A stretch of DNA of 62,617 nt from Candidatus Neoruminococcus faecicola (GCA_904398325.1 CAJFPC010000071.1:1-62617), one strand, 5' to 3'; shown: positions 52,669-60,852, counted from the stretch's first letter. Program-made: numbers and translations. The notes: generated by a model from the sequence alone, not told the origin.

Positions 52669-52734
52669 TCCTTGCGGGAAATTTTGCAAAAGCCTCTTTA
52701 CTTTTATGCGCTAAAATGCTAAACTGTTTACAGG

Positions 52735-52791
52735 GAACCTGCCGGCCGGCGGGTTCTGAATGACGGATAAGGCGCTTTTGACGGCCTTATC
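52735..52791 (+). promoter_or_regulatory. two hairpins in the yerC leader
   Basis: GAACC / GGTTC (52735-52756) enclosing a GC-rich apex, then GATAAGGC / GCCTTATC (52766-52791). Neither is followed by a T tract. Confidence 0.4.
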
Positions 52792-52820
52792 CCACGCACG
52801 GAAAGTGCTGGAGGTTATGC

Positions 52821-53111
52821 ATGAATACGAAACTGAAAGAGATGAACGTCGAATACCTGTTTAAGGCGGTTTTGTCTTTAAAAACGATGGAGGAGTGCTA
52901 CGCCTTTTTTGAGGATCTTTGCACGGTGCCGGAGCTGAAGGCGCTCTCCCAGCGGCTGCAGGTGGCCAAAATGCTCAACGAACACCGCGTCTACAGCGAC
53001 ATTGTGCAGGAGACGGGCGCATCCACCGCCACGATCAGCCGGGTCAACCGCTCGCTCAACTATGGCAGCGACGGCTACCATATTATCTTTGAGAGGCTCA
53101 AGGAGAACTGA
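52821..53111 (+). CDS. yerC: YerC/YecD-family TrpR-related DNA-binding protein
   Basis: A 96-residue helical protein of the TrpR-like YerC/YecD family. The helix-turn-helix is ASTATISRVNRSL (about residues 68-80), preceded by the conserved LCTVPELKALSQRLQVAKML. It likely represses a few genes, possibly its own, but no target is known. GAGG is 6 bases before the ATG at 52821. It overlaps the methyltransferase start by one base (TGATG). Confidence 0.9.
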   Translation: MNTKLKEMNVEYLFKAVLSLKTMEECYAFFEDLCTVPELKALSQRLQVAKMLNEHRVYSDIVQETGASTATISRVNRSLNYGSDGYHIIFERLKEN

Positions 53112-53857
53112 TGGCGCGCTATTTGGGCTTAGCCCCTTATTATGACGGCCTGACGGAAAATGTGGATTACCGCCGCCGCGCCGCCTATTTTGACCAGGTG
53201 ATCCAGCGCTATCGAGGAGGAGCCAGGCTTCTCCTCGATGCTGCATGCGGCACCGGCAGCCTCTCGGTGGAGCTGGCACGGCTGGGCTATGAGGTGATCG
53301 GGGTCGATCAATCCCCCGAGATGCTCGCCCAGGCGATGGCCAAGCAGCCGGAAGAGGGGGAGCCGGTACTGTACCTGTGCCAGGATCTCTGCCGGTTGGA
53401 TCTTTATGGCACGGTGGAAGCGGCGGTCTGCGCGCTGGACAGCGTCAACCACTTCACCGACCCGCAGGCGCTGCGCCAGGCTTTCGGCCGTATTGCGCTG
53501 TTTTTGGAGCCGGGTGGGGTGTTTGCCTTTGATTTCAATACCCCGTATAAGCATCGGGTGCTGCTGGGGGAGGAGGTCTACGTCTATGATACCGACGGCG
53601 TCTACTGCGTCTGGCAGAACCATCTGCAGCAGGATGGCGTCACGGTGGTGATGGATCTGGATTTTTTCATCCCGCAGCAAAAGGGCCTTTACCGCCGGGA
53701 AAGCCAGCAGATTGTAGAGCGCGCCTATACGGTGGAGGAGCTGGAGCGTCTGGCCGTGGATTGCGGATTGCAGATTGCCGCCGTTTACGGGGAGGATAGC
53801 TTTTCCCCTTTACAGCCTGAGGACGCCCGGGGCGTGATGGTTTTATTAAAAAAGTGA
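53111..53857 (+). CDS. class I SAM-dependent methyltransferase
   Basis: A 248-residue protein with the Rossmann methyltransferase motif I LLDAACGTGSLSVEL (about residues 38-52) and GVDQSPEML (motif II). N-terminal YYDGLTENVDY is typical of a subgroup of small-molecule methyltransferases in Firmicutes. The substrate is not inferable. Coupled to yerC by a one-base overlap and followed 9 bases later by hslO. Confidence 0.85.
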   Translation: MARYLGLAPYYDGLTENVDYRRRAAYFDQVIQRYRGGARLLLDAACGTGSLSVELARLGYEVIGVDQSPEMLAQAMAKQPEEGEPVLYLCQDLCRLDLYGTVEAAVCALDSVNHFTDPQALRQAFGRIALFLEPGGVFAFDFNTPYKHRVLLGEEVYVYDTDGVYCVWQNHLQQDGVTVVMDLDFFIPQQKGLYRRESQQIVERAYTVEELERLAVDCGLQIAAVYGEDSFSPLQPEDARGVMVLLKK

Positions 53858-53866
53858 GGTGACAGC

Positions 53867-54769
53867 ATGGCACATGTGCAAAGATACTTATCCGAAGACG
53901 GCGCAGTGATGGTGGCCGTCATCGATTCCACTGATATTGCGGCCAGAGCGGAGGAGATCCACAAAACCTCCGCGGTGGTCACTGCCGGGCTGGGCCGGCT
54001 GCTGACCGCAGGCTCCCTGATGGGGACCATGCTGAAAAGCAGGACCGACAGCCTGACCCTGCGCCTGGATGGCGGCGGGCCCGCCGGGGCATTGATCGTC
54101 GTTTCCGACGGGGAGGGCAATGTGCGCGGTTATGTGCAGAATCCGGTGGTGGAGCTGCCCCTCAACCAATACGGCAAACTGGATGTGGGCGGCGCCCTGG
54201 GCAAGGACGGCACGCTGACTGTGATCCGTGATCTGGGCGCCGGGGAGCCTTATGTAGGCCAGGTGCCGCTGGTCAGCGGTGAAGTGGCGGAGGATATCAC
54301 CAGCTATTACGCCGTCAGCGAGCAGGTGCCTACTGTGTGCAGCCTGGGGGTTCTGGTGCAGCCTGATCTTACAGTGGCCTGCGCCGGAGGGTTTCTCGCA
54401 CAGCTGCTGCCTGGTGCCACAGAGGCGAGCATCGACCGCCTGGAGGAGAATATCCGGCAGATTCCGCCGGTCACCAAGCTGCTGTCTTCCGGCTGCGGGG
54501 TAGAGCAGATTGCCGCCCAGGTGCTGGATGGCTTCTCGCCCAATCTGCTGGATGAGTATCACACGGCTTATCGCTGCAACTGCAGCCGTCAGCGGGTAGA
54601 AACTGCGCTGATCAGCATCGGCCGGGAGGAGCTGCTGCAGATGGCGCAGGAACAGCCGGTCACCACGGTGGAGTGTCATTTTTGCGAAAAGGTTTATCGC
54701 TTTACCGGCGAAGAGCTGCGCCAATTGGCCCAGAGAAAAAGCGGGCCGGACAGCGGGGAAACCGTATGA
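53867..54769 (+). CDS. hslO: redox-regulated chaperone Hsp33
   Basis: A 300-residue holdase activated by oxidative unfolding. The C-terminal zinc switch CNC (in YRCNCSRQR) and CHFC (in VECHFCEKV) is intact. The N-terminal core has RDLGAGEPYVGQVPLVSGE. GTGAGG lies upstream of the ATG at 53867. Ends the run of protein-quality genes; a terminator follows. Confidence 0.95.
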   Translation: MAHVQRYLSEDGAVMVAVIDSTDIAARAEEIHKTSAVVTAGLGRLLTAGSLMGTMLKSRTDSLTLRLDGGGPAGALIVVSDGEGNVRGYVQNPVVELPLNQYGKLDVGGALGKDGTLTVIRDLGAGEPYVGQVPLVSGEVAEDITSYYAVSEQVPTVCSLGVLVQPDLTVACAGGFLAQLLPGATEASIDRLEENIRQIPPVTKLLSSGCGVEQIAAQVLDGFSPNLLDEYHTAYRCNCSRQRVETALISIGREELLQMAQEQPVTTVECHFCEKVYRFTGEELRQLAQRKSGPDSGETV

Positions 54770-54774
54770 TTTTG

Positions 54775-54808
54775 GCAGGGGGAGAAAATTTCTCCTCCTG
54801 CTTATTTT
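54775..54808 (+). terminator. intrinsic terminator after hslO
   Basis: GCAGGGGGAGAAA pairs with TTTCTCCTCCTGC (one G-U), followed by TTATTTTTTT. Confidence 0.85.
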
Positions 54809-54822
54809 TTTCACAAAATAAG

Positions 54823-54851
54823 TTGACAAGCAAGGGAAGTTCGGGTATAAT
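54823..54851 (+). promoter_or_regulatory. consensus sigma-A promoter of the tRNA gene
   Basis: TTGACA (54823-54828), 17-bp spacer, TATAAT (54846-54851), both boxes perfect. Confidence 0.92.
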
Positions 54852-54882
54852 AATCTTCGTCGCTGATACAGCGATGCGCGAC

Positions 54883-54955
54883 GGGAGCATAGCTCAGCTG
54901 GGAGAGCATCTGCCTTACAAGCAGAGGGTCACAGGTTCGAGCCCTGTTGTTCCCA
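54883..54955 (+). tRNA. tRNA-Val (anticodon UAC)
   Basis: A 73-base cloverleaf: acceptor GGGAGCA / TGTTCCC (one G-U), D arm AGCTCAGCTGGGAGAGC, anticodon stem TCTGC / GCAGA with loop CTTACAA (anticodon TAC), T arm ACAGG / CCTGT around TTCGAGC, and discriminator A. The 3' CCA is not encoded, so it must be added post-transcriptionally. It is a single gene with its own promoter and terminator. Confidence 0.96.
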
Positions 54956-54962
54956 GAAAGCG

Positions 54963-54992
54963 AAAAGACAACCGGAAAGGTTGTCTTTTTTT
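54963..54992 (+). terminator. intrinsic terminator of tRNA-Val
   Basis: AAAAGACAACC / GGTTGTCTTTT with loop GGAAA and a long T tract. Confidence 0.95.
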
Positions 54993-55322
54993 TGTTTGTG
55001 TACTTTGCCGGATGCGGCAGGCTTTTGAGTGAACCCTGCCCGGAGGCGCGGGAGGGAGTTCCTTGCAGGGATGATAGGAAAGGCCTGCAAAGGGAATCGT
55101 TTTTAGGGGCTTTGGCTTTTGAAAAAGAACATTTTGGAATTTAATGAAAATTTTATCTTTGGCCGCAAAGATTTATACAGGCCTTAACGGGAAGGAGTTA
55201 TGATCAAAATGAGCTGAGGCTCCCGCTTTTTGCGCACCTTCGCTGACTGCCTTTCCGGAAAATGTATGGAATAAAAACGGATTTTAAGGACTTTTTTCAG
55301 GAAAACTTTCCTCAGGAAATCG
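54993..55322. other. intergenic region without recognised gene
   Basis: More AT-rich than its surroundings. It contains an inverted repeat TTGCAGG / CCTGCAA (about 55063-55090) and a five-codon ATG frame after AAGGAG at about 55193-55217, neither convincing as a gene. Confidence 0.5.
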
Positions 55323-55351
55323 TTGACAACATATAGACAGTATATTATAAT
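55323..55351 (+). promoter_or_regulatory. consensus sigma-A promoter of the amino acid ABC transporter
   Basis: TTGACA (55323-55328), 17-bp spacer, TATAAT (55346-55351). Confidence 0.9.
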
Positions 55352-55397
55352 AAACGAAATTAATTGGCAAAGAGAACGGTGCTCTTTTGTAGGGCTG

Positions 55398-55456
55398 CAA
55401 TTTCAGAAGAAATCTCCTTGCAAAAGCGGCCGGCTTGGAGCCGAAAACTGAAATTG
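55398..55456 (+). promoter_or_regulatory. structured leader of the ABC transporter operon
   Basis: A 9-bp outer stem CAATTTCAG (55398-55406) / CTGAAATTG (55448-55456) encloses CGGCT / AGCCG (55431-55443) and lies just before the ribosome site (GAGGAG at about 55463). No T-box or known riboswitch motif was recognised. Confidence 0.45.
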
Positions 55457-55473
55457 GGAAACGAGGAGAAAAC

Positions 55474-56430
55474 ATGAAATCAATAAGGAAGTTTTTAGCC
55501 CTGATGCTGTGTGCCGCCATGATGTCCGGCCTGGCGCTGGCAGCTGCCGGCTGTTCCGGGCAGGAGGCTCCCGCTCAGGAGGGGACCGAAACTCCCAACG
55601 CCGAGTCGCCGGAGCAAACCCCTGAAGAGGCGCCCGCCGGGGAAAGCGGGACTGCCGGCGGCGAGACAAAGGTCCTGCGGGTCGGCATGGAGTGTGCTTA
55701 CGCCCCCTATAACTGGACCCAGATGGACGACGCCAACGGCGCCGTGCCCATCTCCAATGTCCCCGGCACCTATGCCAACGGCTACGATGTGATGATTGCC
55801 AAGCGGATCTGTGAGGCCAACGGCTGGGAGCTGGAGGTAATTTCCAGTGCCTGGGATTCCCTGGTGCCCTCCGTCCAGTCCGGCACCATTGACGCCTGCA
55901 TTGCCGGCCAGTCCATGACGGCTGACCGGATGGAGCAGGTGGATATGGCCGGCCCCTATTATTATGCCACCATCGTCTGCGTAACGACTAAGGACAGCCC
56001 CTATGCTTCCGCCCAGTCCATTGCGGACCTGGCCGGCGGCAAATGCACCGCTCAGTCCGGCACGATCTGGTATGACACCTGCCTGCCCCAGATTCCCGAT
56101 GCCCAGATTCAGTCCCCGGCCGAGACGGCTCCCGCCATGCTCATGGCGCTGGAGACGGCTACCGTTGACTTTATCTGCACCGATATGCCCACTGCCCGGG
56201 CGGCCGTCGCCAGAAACGACAACCTGATGATTCTGGATTTCTCCGGCACGGACGGCGACTTCCAGTTCGCCACTGAGGAAGAGCGTGCGGAAAACGTCAA
56301 TATCGGGATCTCCGTTGCCAAGGGCAATACGGAGCTTCTCGACGCCATGAACAGCGTTCTGTCTCAGATGACGGAGGACGATTTCAACGCCATTATGGAC
56401 GAGGCTATCGCCATTCAGCCTGAGATCTAA
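55474..56430 (+). CDS. polar amino acid ABC transporter, substrate-binding lipoprotein
   Basis: A 318-residue family 3 solute-binding protein. The signal peptide ends in LAAAGCSG, so Cys is lipidated; a Glu/Pro/Ala linker follows (about residues 28-62). The binding lobes start VLRVGMECAYAPYNWTQ and include SVQSGTIDACIAGQSMT, a pattern of the HisJ/GlnH group. The ligand is uncertain (polar or basic amino acid). ACGAGGAGA precedes the ATG at 55474. It leads an operon with permease and ATPase. Confidence 0.9.
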   Translation: MKSIRKFLALMLCAAMMSGLALAAAGCSGQEAPAQEGTETPNAESPEQTPEEAPAGESGTAGGETKVLRVGMECAYAPYNWTQMDDANGAVPISNVPGTYANGYDVMIAKRICEANGWELEVISSAWDSLVPSVQSGTIDACIAGQSMTADRMEQVDMAGPYYYATIVCVTTKDSPYASAQSIADLAGGKCTAQSGTIWYDTCLPQIPDAQIQSPAETAPAMLMALETATVDFICTDMPTARAAVARNDNLMILDFSGTDGDFQFATEEERAENVNIGISVAKGNTELLDAMNSVLSQMTEDDFNAIMDEAIAIQPEI

Positions 56431-56525
56431 AAAATAATACGGCCGCGCAAAAGCGCGGCGGATGGGCGTCCGGCTCTGGCAATAGGGCCGGACGCAGCCG
56501 TCTTGACAGGAAAGGAGTATGCTCC

Positions 56526-57341
56526 GTGGATCGGTTCAGCCAGCTTGGCACGGATATGGCTAAGCTTTGGAGCACCTACAGCAGCGCTTACCTGGGCGGA
56601 ATGCTCAGCACTCTGGGTCTTGCGCTCATCGCAACATTCATCGGCTGTATCATCGGCCTTGCCTGCGGGATTCTCAACACCATCCCCTACAGTAAAAACG
56701 ATCCTCTGCCGAAGCGCATCCTGCTCAAAGCGATCCGGGTGATCGTGCGGGCCTATGTGGAAATCTTCCGGGGGACCCCCATGGTGCTTCAGGCAGTGTT
56801 TATCTACTATGGCTTGCCCTATTTTTCGGGCAACGCCATGCGGTTTGACAGCCTGTGGGCTGCAGCTATCCTGGTGGTGTCCATCAACACTGGCTCTTAC
56901 ATGGCGGAATCCGTCCGGGGCGGAATTATCTCCATCGACCCTGGACAGACGGAGGGTGCCAAGGCCATCGGCATGACCCATTTCCAGACCATGGTCTCCA
57001 TCATTCTGCCCCAGGCCCTGCGGAACATTATGCCTCAGATCGGCAACAATTTCATCATCAATATCAAGGATACCTCCGTCATGTTTATTATCGGCTTTAC
57101 GGAGTTCTTCGCTTTCCACCGGTACATCACCGGCATCAATGCCATGTATTTCCCGTCGGCGGCCATCGAGATGATCGGCTACCTGACCATGACGCTGGCG
57201 TCCTCTTTCCTGCTGCGGCTTCTGGAGCGGCATATGGACGGCGCCGACAGCTATGAGCTGGTCACGTCCGACAAGCTGGTCATGGCGGCGGGAACCTACC
57301 GCTCCCACTCCGGGACGAAAGAGAAGGAAGGGGTGCAGTGA
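56526..57341 (+). CDS. polar amino acid ABC transporter, permease
   Basis: A 271-residue HisM/GlnP-type permease with about five membrane spans. N-terminal [18 protein letters not shown] and [17 protein letters not shown] are typical, and the EAA loop contacting the ATPase reads [23 protein letters not shown] start at 56526 with AAAGGAG 8 bases before. The gene ends one base before the ATPase start codon. Confidence 0.9.
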   Translation: MDRFSQLGTDMAKLWSTYSSAYLGGMLSTLGLALIATFIGCIIGLACGILNTIPYSKNDPLPKRILLKAIRVIVRAYVEIFRGTPMVLQAVFIYYGLPYFSGNAMRFDSLWAAAILVVSINTGSYMAESVRGGIISIDPGQTEGAKAIGMTHFQTMVSIILPQALRNIMPQIGNNFIINIKDTSVMFIIGFTEFFAFHRYITGINAMYFPSAAIEMIGYLTMTLASSFLLRLLERHMDGADSYELVTSDKLVMAAGTYRSHSGTKEKEGVQ

Positions 57342-57342
57342 C

Positions 57343-58083
57343 ATGGGCGAAATGATTCTGGAGGTCCGGCATCTCTCCAAATCCTTCGGCAAGCATGAAG
57401 TGCTGCGGGACATTGATTTTTCCGTCTCGAAGGGCGATGTCACTTCTGTCATCGGCGCCTCCGGCTCCGGCAAATCCACATTGCTGCGGTGCATCAATCT
57501 GCTGGAAACCCCCAGCGGCGGCGAGGTGCTGTTCCATGGCCAGAATGTGACAGGCAGGGGATTTAAGGCGCCCAGTTATCGGGCCCGGGTTGGAATGGTA
57601 TTCCAGTCCTTCAACCTGTTTAACAATTTGACGGTTTTGGAAAACTGTACCATCGGTCAGGTGAAGGTGCTGAAAAAAAGCCGGGAGAAAGCCCGGGAGA
57701 GCGCCATGGTTTATTTGGAGAAGGTGGGGATGGCGCCCTATATCAACGCGAAGCCCCGGCAGATTTCCGGCGGCCAGAAGCAGCGGGTAGCCATCGCCCG
57801 GGCGCTGGCGATGGAACCGGAGATCCTTCTCTTTGACGAGCCCACCTCCGCCCTTGACCCTGAGATGGTGGGGGAGGTGCTGGAGGTAATGAAAGACCTG
57901 GCGCGGGAGGGCATGACCATGGTGGTAGTGACCCATGAGATGGATTTTGCCCGGGATGTTTCTTCCCGCATTATTTTTATGGACCAGGGCCTTATCGCGG
58001 AGGAAGGTCCCCCCGACCAGCTCTTTAATCATCCCCGCAGCCAGCGGACCCGGGAATTTCTGGCACGGTTCCGGGAAGAATAA
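57343..58083 (+). CDS. polar amino acid ABC transporter, ATP-binding protein
   Basis: A 246-residue GlnQ/HisP-type ATPase. Walker [10 protein letters not shown] (about residues 39-47), Q-loop in VFQSFNLF, signature ISGGQKQR, Walker [13 protein letters not shown], and switch His in [14 protein letters not shown] at 57343 with GAAGGAAGGGG upstream. Closes the operon; a very stable terminator follows. Confidence 0.93.
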   Translation: MGEMILEVRHLSKSFGKHEVLRDIDFSVSKGDVTSVIGASGSGKSTLLRCINLLETPSGGEVLFHGQNVTGRGFKAPSYRARVGMVFQSFNLFNNLTVLENCTIGQVKVLKKSREKARESAMVYLEKVGMAPYINAKPRQISGGQKQRVAIARALAMEPEILLFDEPTSALDPEMVGEVLEVMKDLAREGMTMVVVTHEMDFARDVSSRIIFMDQGLIAEEGPPDQLFNHPRSQRTREFLARFREE

Positions 58084-58103
58084 AACTTACTTACTGCGCA
58101 TTG

Positions 58104-58149
58104 AAACACCCCGCCCCATATTCGACAGGATATGGGGCGGGGTGTTTTT
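58104..58149 (+). terminator. strong intrinsic terminator after the ABC operon
   Basis: An 18-bp perfect stem (58104-58121 with 58130-58147; core ACACCCCGCCCC / GGGGCGGGGTGT), then T residues. It probably also ends the convergent RlmA-like transcript. Confidence 0.94.
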
Positions 58150-58213
58150 GAAGCCCGGCGGCAGAACGGCTGAACGGGCGGAAAAAGCATTGCTGTCCGC
58201 CGGGACGGTTTCC

Positions 58214-59059
58214 CTAGGAAGAGAGCCGGACAAGATGCTGAATGTGAAAGCTCAGAGGTGTCTCAAGACTGTCCAGCCGGGCCAGCTTTTCTGCGGCCCT
58301 GGCAGGGGTTTTCCAGTAATAGGGAGTCATCTTGAAAAGGTTTTCCGCATCCTCCCGGGGAGAAACCCGGGCCGTCTGCCGGATTGTCCAGGACCGGAAA
58401 GGGCTGAAACCTTCCAGGGAAAATTTTTTTACCTGATTTTCGTAGGGCTTTTCATAGAGAAGGTTCTTCAGGCCCCAGAGATGGTCCTCCGCCGGCGTAA
58501 CCAGAAAGAGGGAGCCGCCCGGCTGCAGGACCCGCGCAAACTCCTTTGGAATCACAGGCGCAAAAATGCTGACGGCGGCGCCGGCACTCCCGTCGTCCAC
58601 TGGAAGCCTGGCAACACTGGCGACGGCGTAAGCGGAGAGCTTATCCCTTCGAGCGGCGTACTGAACGGCGGCTTTGGAGACGTCAAAGCCCAGGACGCTG
58701 AAAGAAAGCCCGGCCTGGGAGAGAGTTTGGCTGATATGGCTGGTGTAATACCCTTCTCCGCAGCCGCAGTCCAGAACGAGAGAGGAGGAACCCTCCCGCT
58801 TGATCGCTGTCAGCACCGCTTCACTGACGGCGTCCCGGAGAAATTGATAATACCCCCGCGCGAGAAAGGCACGGCGAGCCTGCACCATCTGCCGGTTGTC
58901 CCCCGCCTGGCGGGAGGCTTTCCTCCCGGAGGGCAGGAGATTGACATGCCCGTCGGCCGCAAGATCAAAGCAGTGGCGGGCCGGGCACCGGTAAGCTCCC
59001 TGGGAGAAGGAGAGAGGCCCGCCGCAGACAGGGCAGCGGTAATCATTCGTCAGGGCCAT
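58214..59059 (-). CDS. RlmA-like 23S rRNA (guanine-N1) methyltransferase
   Basis: A 281-residue protein: an N-terminal zinc finger (CPVCGGPL and CPARHCFDLA, residues 9-33), then a class I methyltransferase domain with LVLDCGCGEGYYTS (about residues 94-107). The layout is that of RlmA enzymes, which methylate G745 or G748 in 23S rRNA, with the short linker DGHVNLLPSGRK characteristic of that family. RlmA(I) versus RlmA(II) cannot be told. It overlaps the GNAT gene by 10 bases, with AAAAGGA as ribosome site. Confidence 0.85.
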   Translation of the reverse strand: MALTNDYRCPVCGGPLSFSQGAYRCPARHCFDLAADGHVNLLPSGRKASRQAGDNRQMVQARRAFLARGYYQFLRDAVSEAVLTAIKREGSSSLVLDCGCGEGYYTSHISQTLSQAGLSFSVLGFDVSKAAVQYAARRDKLSAYAVASVARLPVDDGSAGAAVSIFAPVIPKEFARVLQPGGSLFLVTPAEDHLWGLKNLLYEKPYENQVKKFSLEGFSPFRSWTIRQTARVSPREDAENLFKMTPYYWKTPARAAEKLARLDSLETPLSFHIQHLVRLSS

Positions 59060-59484
59060 GGGATCAGATCCTTTTCCATGGGGATGTGGGGATGGCCCTC
59101 GTCCAGGTAAACCTCCCCGCAGGCAGAAAAGCCCAGCCGCTCATAGAATCCCCGGGCGTGTGTCTGGGCGCCCAGCCTCAGCTTTGCGGCGTTCAGGGAG
59201 CGGGCTTTGCGCTCCATCTCCCGGACAATGGCTGCGCCCAGCCCCTGGCCCCGGTATTCCTTCCGGACGGCGATGCGCCCCAGCTTGTAGCTCCCGTTTT
59301 CCTCAGGGGTCATTCTGCCGGTAGCCACCGGCAGTCCGTCCCGCTCGATGGTCAGATGAAGGCTGTCCCTTTCCAGCTCGTCAAACTCGTTGAGGAAACC
59401 CTGCTCCTGGACAAACACAAGGGTGCGCAGGGAAAAAGGGTCGGAAAGATCCTCCGTGCCCAGTCGCCAAATGATGGTATCCAA
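59050..59484 (-). CDS. GNAT-family N-acetyltransferase
   Basis: A 144-residue acetyltransferase. Acetyl-CoA motif RIAVRKEYRGQGLGAAIV (about residues 75-92), then LGAQTHARGFYERLGF (motif B), like the YjcF/ElaA group. TTG at 59484 (GCAGGA upstream) begins where the family does; the same frame stays open nearly 100 codons further upstream without a good ribosome site, and I treat that as leader. Its end overlaps the RlmA-like gene. Substrate unknown. Confidence 0.82.
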   Translation of the reverse strand: MDTIIWRLGTEDLSDPFSLRTLVFVQEQGFLNEFDELERDSLHLTIERDGLPVATGRMTPEENGSYKLGRIAVRKEYRGQGLGAAIVREMERKARSLNAAKLRLGAQTHARGFYERLGFSACGEVYLDEGHPHIPMEKDLIPWP

Positions 59485-59784
59485 TGCTGTCACATCCTGC
59501 TTTCTGATTGATCTTGCCGGGGAGGCGGCGCGGGACTCCTTCTGCAAAGTGCTGTCTGCTCTCCGGCCGCCTTCCCCGACGGGTGACGAGAAGCTGCGGA
59601 CAATGCCGGAGCGGCAGCCCTCCCGCTTGCCTGCTCCCGGAAAACGGATTCCGCCCTCCTGCAGCCTCGGGTGCCGGGCGCGGCAAATGAGGGGAAAAGC
59701 ATAAGGCTGCATTGTGGGAGTGCTGCCTGGGTGCGCCTTTTGATCTGCCTGAGGAAGCTGGCAGCCCCTTTGCAAAATATTATA
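59485..59784 (-). promoter_or_regulatory. -10 element and long leader of the GNAT/RlmA-like unit
   Basis: A minus-strand TATAAT at 59784-59779 lacks a clear -35. If used, the leader is about 290 bases and GC-rich; no known riboswitch was recognised. Confidence 0.4.
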
Positions 59785-59880
59785 TCACAAAGCCTGCTGT
59801 TCTGAAAGCGGCAAAAAGGCAAATCCCCTGGACTGCCCGGCCTCCGGCGCGGAGCATATCCCAGAAACGGGCAGCAAAAT

Positions 59881-59908
59881 AAAAACCGCCGGTTCCCCGG
59901 TGGTTTTT
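59881..59908. terminator. terminator-like hairpin in the intergenic region
   Basis: AAAAACCGCCGG / CCGGTGGTTTTT with loop TTCC (one G-U). T tracts on both strands; no adjacent gene on the plus strand ends here. Confidence 0.6.
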
Positions 59909-60228
59909 CCCAGGTTTCGGAAGAGTTATGATTTTCCGGCCCCTGAGGTGGCTCTGAAGCCTGATGCAGCGCTGCTGCCGCAGTTGGCCGCCTGTTTTTT
60001 TGCCTTGCTTTTTCTTCCGCATTTCGGCGCAAACATTATGGGATATTCACACAGAGTACTTGAACGTGCCGTGTGTTTTGCTTTATTTTTTACTGGGAAG
60101 CCCCCTGCTGTCCTCTGTGATGCGGCCGCCAAACGATCACAATCATAGCGGGGAGGTTTTGTTTACCGGGATTTTTGATTCGCCCCTGCTTCCGCCAGGA
60201 GTCCTCATGCCTGAAAGCGCAAACAGAA
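59909..60228. other. intergenic region without recognised gene
   Basis: Short open frames occur on both strands but have no ribosome site or recognisable protein. Nothing else is evident. Confidence 0.5.
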
Positions 60229-60260
60229 CGGCCGCCCAAACAGGAGAGTTCAGGCGGCCG
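60229..60260 (-). terminator. terminator-like hairpin after bofA
   Basis: CGGCCGCC / GGCGGCCG with a 16-base loop, followed on the minus strand by TTCTGTTT. Confidence 0.55.
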
Positions 60261-60266
60261 AAAGCT

Positions 60267-60509
60267 CTATGCCAACAGTTGGAAGAACGTCAGAAAAACG
60301 ACGCCGGGCAGGCCGGTGAGGCCGGTAAACAGGGCGCCGGGCACCGTGAAAGCCTGGCAGGCTCCCAGAGAGGCCAGCACGTAGTAAAGCCCCGTCCCGG
60401 TCACGCCCTGGAATAACAGCCCGCGGAACAGGCTGCGCCCCTTGAGGAGGGTCAAAAGGACTGCCAGAGCAAAGAAACCGAACACCCAAAGAAGGACCTG
60501 GGAGGTCAG
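60267..60509 (-). CDS. bofA: BofA-family pro-sigma-K processing inhibitor
   Basis: About 80 residues, almost wholly hydrophobic, ending with the family's FTGLTGLPGVVFLTFFQLL (glycine/proline-containing membrane hairpin). BofA blocks the SpoIVFB active site in the outer forespore membrane until the checkpoint is met. The best start is a CTG at 60509: GGGAGG lies 7 bases upstream and the codon overlaps the yaaL stop (CTGA). The in-frame GTG at about 60482 would be far from a ribosome site and shorten the first span. Gene order yaaL-bofA is as in Bacillus. Confidence 0.75.
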   Translation of the reverse strand: MTSQVLLWVFGFFALAVLLTLLKGRSLFRGLLFQGVTGTGLYYVLASLGACQAFTVPGALFTGLTGLPGVVFLTFFQLLA

Positions 60510-60799
60510 AGGACGGCCTCCCGCAGAGCCTGAAGACGGGATTGCGGCTTTGCCTGCGCCGTGTGGGCGCAAATGCCCTGCTCCTTTGCGAGGCGCAGGT
60601 AGTAGCAGTACCGCAGGTGAAGCGCCTGTCCCTCCAAAATGCAGGCGTCTACCAAATCCTCGTCCGTGGCCAGATTGAACAGGTTTTCATTGGCGCGGAT
60701 CTGCCCTTCCAAAATGCGGATCTGAGCCATCACATCCTCGGGGGAGGCGGCGTCTTTCTGCAGAAGGTCTTCCGTTTTGTTCTTCAGGGACAAAGTCAT
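60506..60799 (-). CDS. YaaL-like DUF2508 protein
   Basis: A 97-residue helical protein. The middle contains ILEGQIRANENLFNLATDEDLVDA and LRYCYYLRLAKEQG, matching the DUF2508 pattern of B. subtilis YaaL, which is encoded just before bofA. Function unknown. The ATG at 60799 has AAAGGTGG upstream and sits about 20 bases downstream of a sigma-E-like promoter. No recR gene precedes it, unlike Bacillus. Confidence 0.75.
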   Translation of the reverse strand: MTLSLKNKTEDLLQKDAASPEDVMAQIRILEGQIRANENLFNLATDEDLVDACILEGQALHLRYCYYLRLAKEQGICAHTAQAKPQSRLQALREAVL

Positions 60800-60826
60800 G
60801 GGCGTTACCACCTTTCTTTCCATGTC

Positions 60827-60852
60827 TATGCAGAAAGTTTGGGCGGATATGC
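60827..60852 (-). promoter_or_regulatory. sigma-E-like promoter of yaaL-bofA
   Basis: Minus-strand GCATATC (60852-60846), 15-bp spacer, CATAGACA (from 60830). Fits the mother-cell sigma-E pattern. Confidence 0.5.

Noticed and set aside
54673-55032. Open frame running through tRNA-Val
   Set aside because: It overlaps hslO and a complete tRNA gene with promoter and terminator; no ribosome site or protein similarity.
55201-55218. Five-codon frame after AAGGAG
   Set aside because: Too short to judge, no promoter directly upstream, and no attenuator hairpin linked to it; the transporter promoter lies downstream of it.
59900-60416. Plus-strand frames in the gap before bofA
   Set aside because: No ribosome sites, no recognisable domain, and they run into the antisense of bofA.
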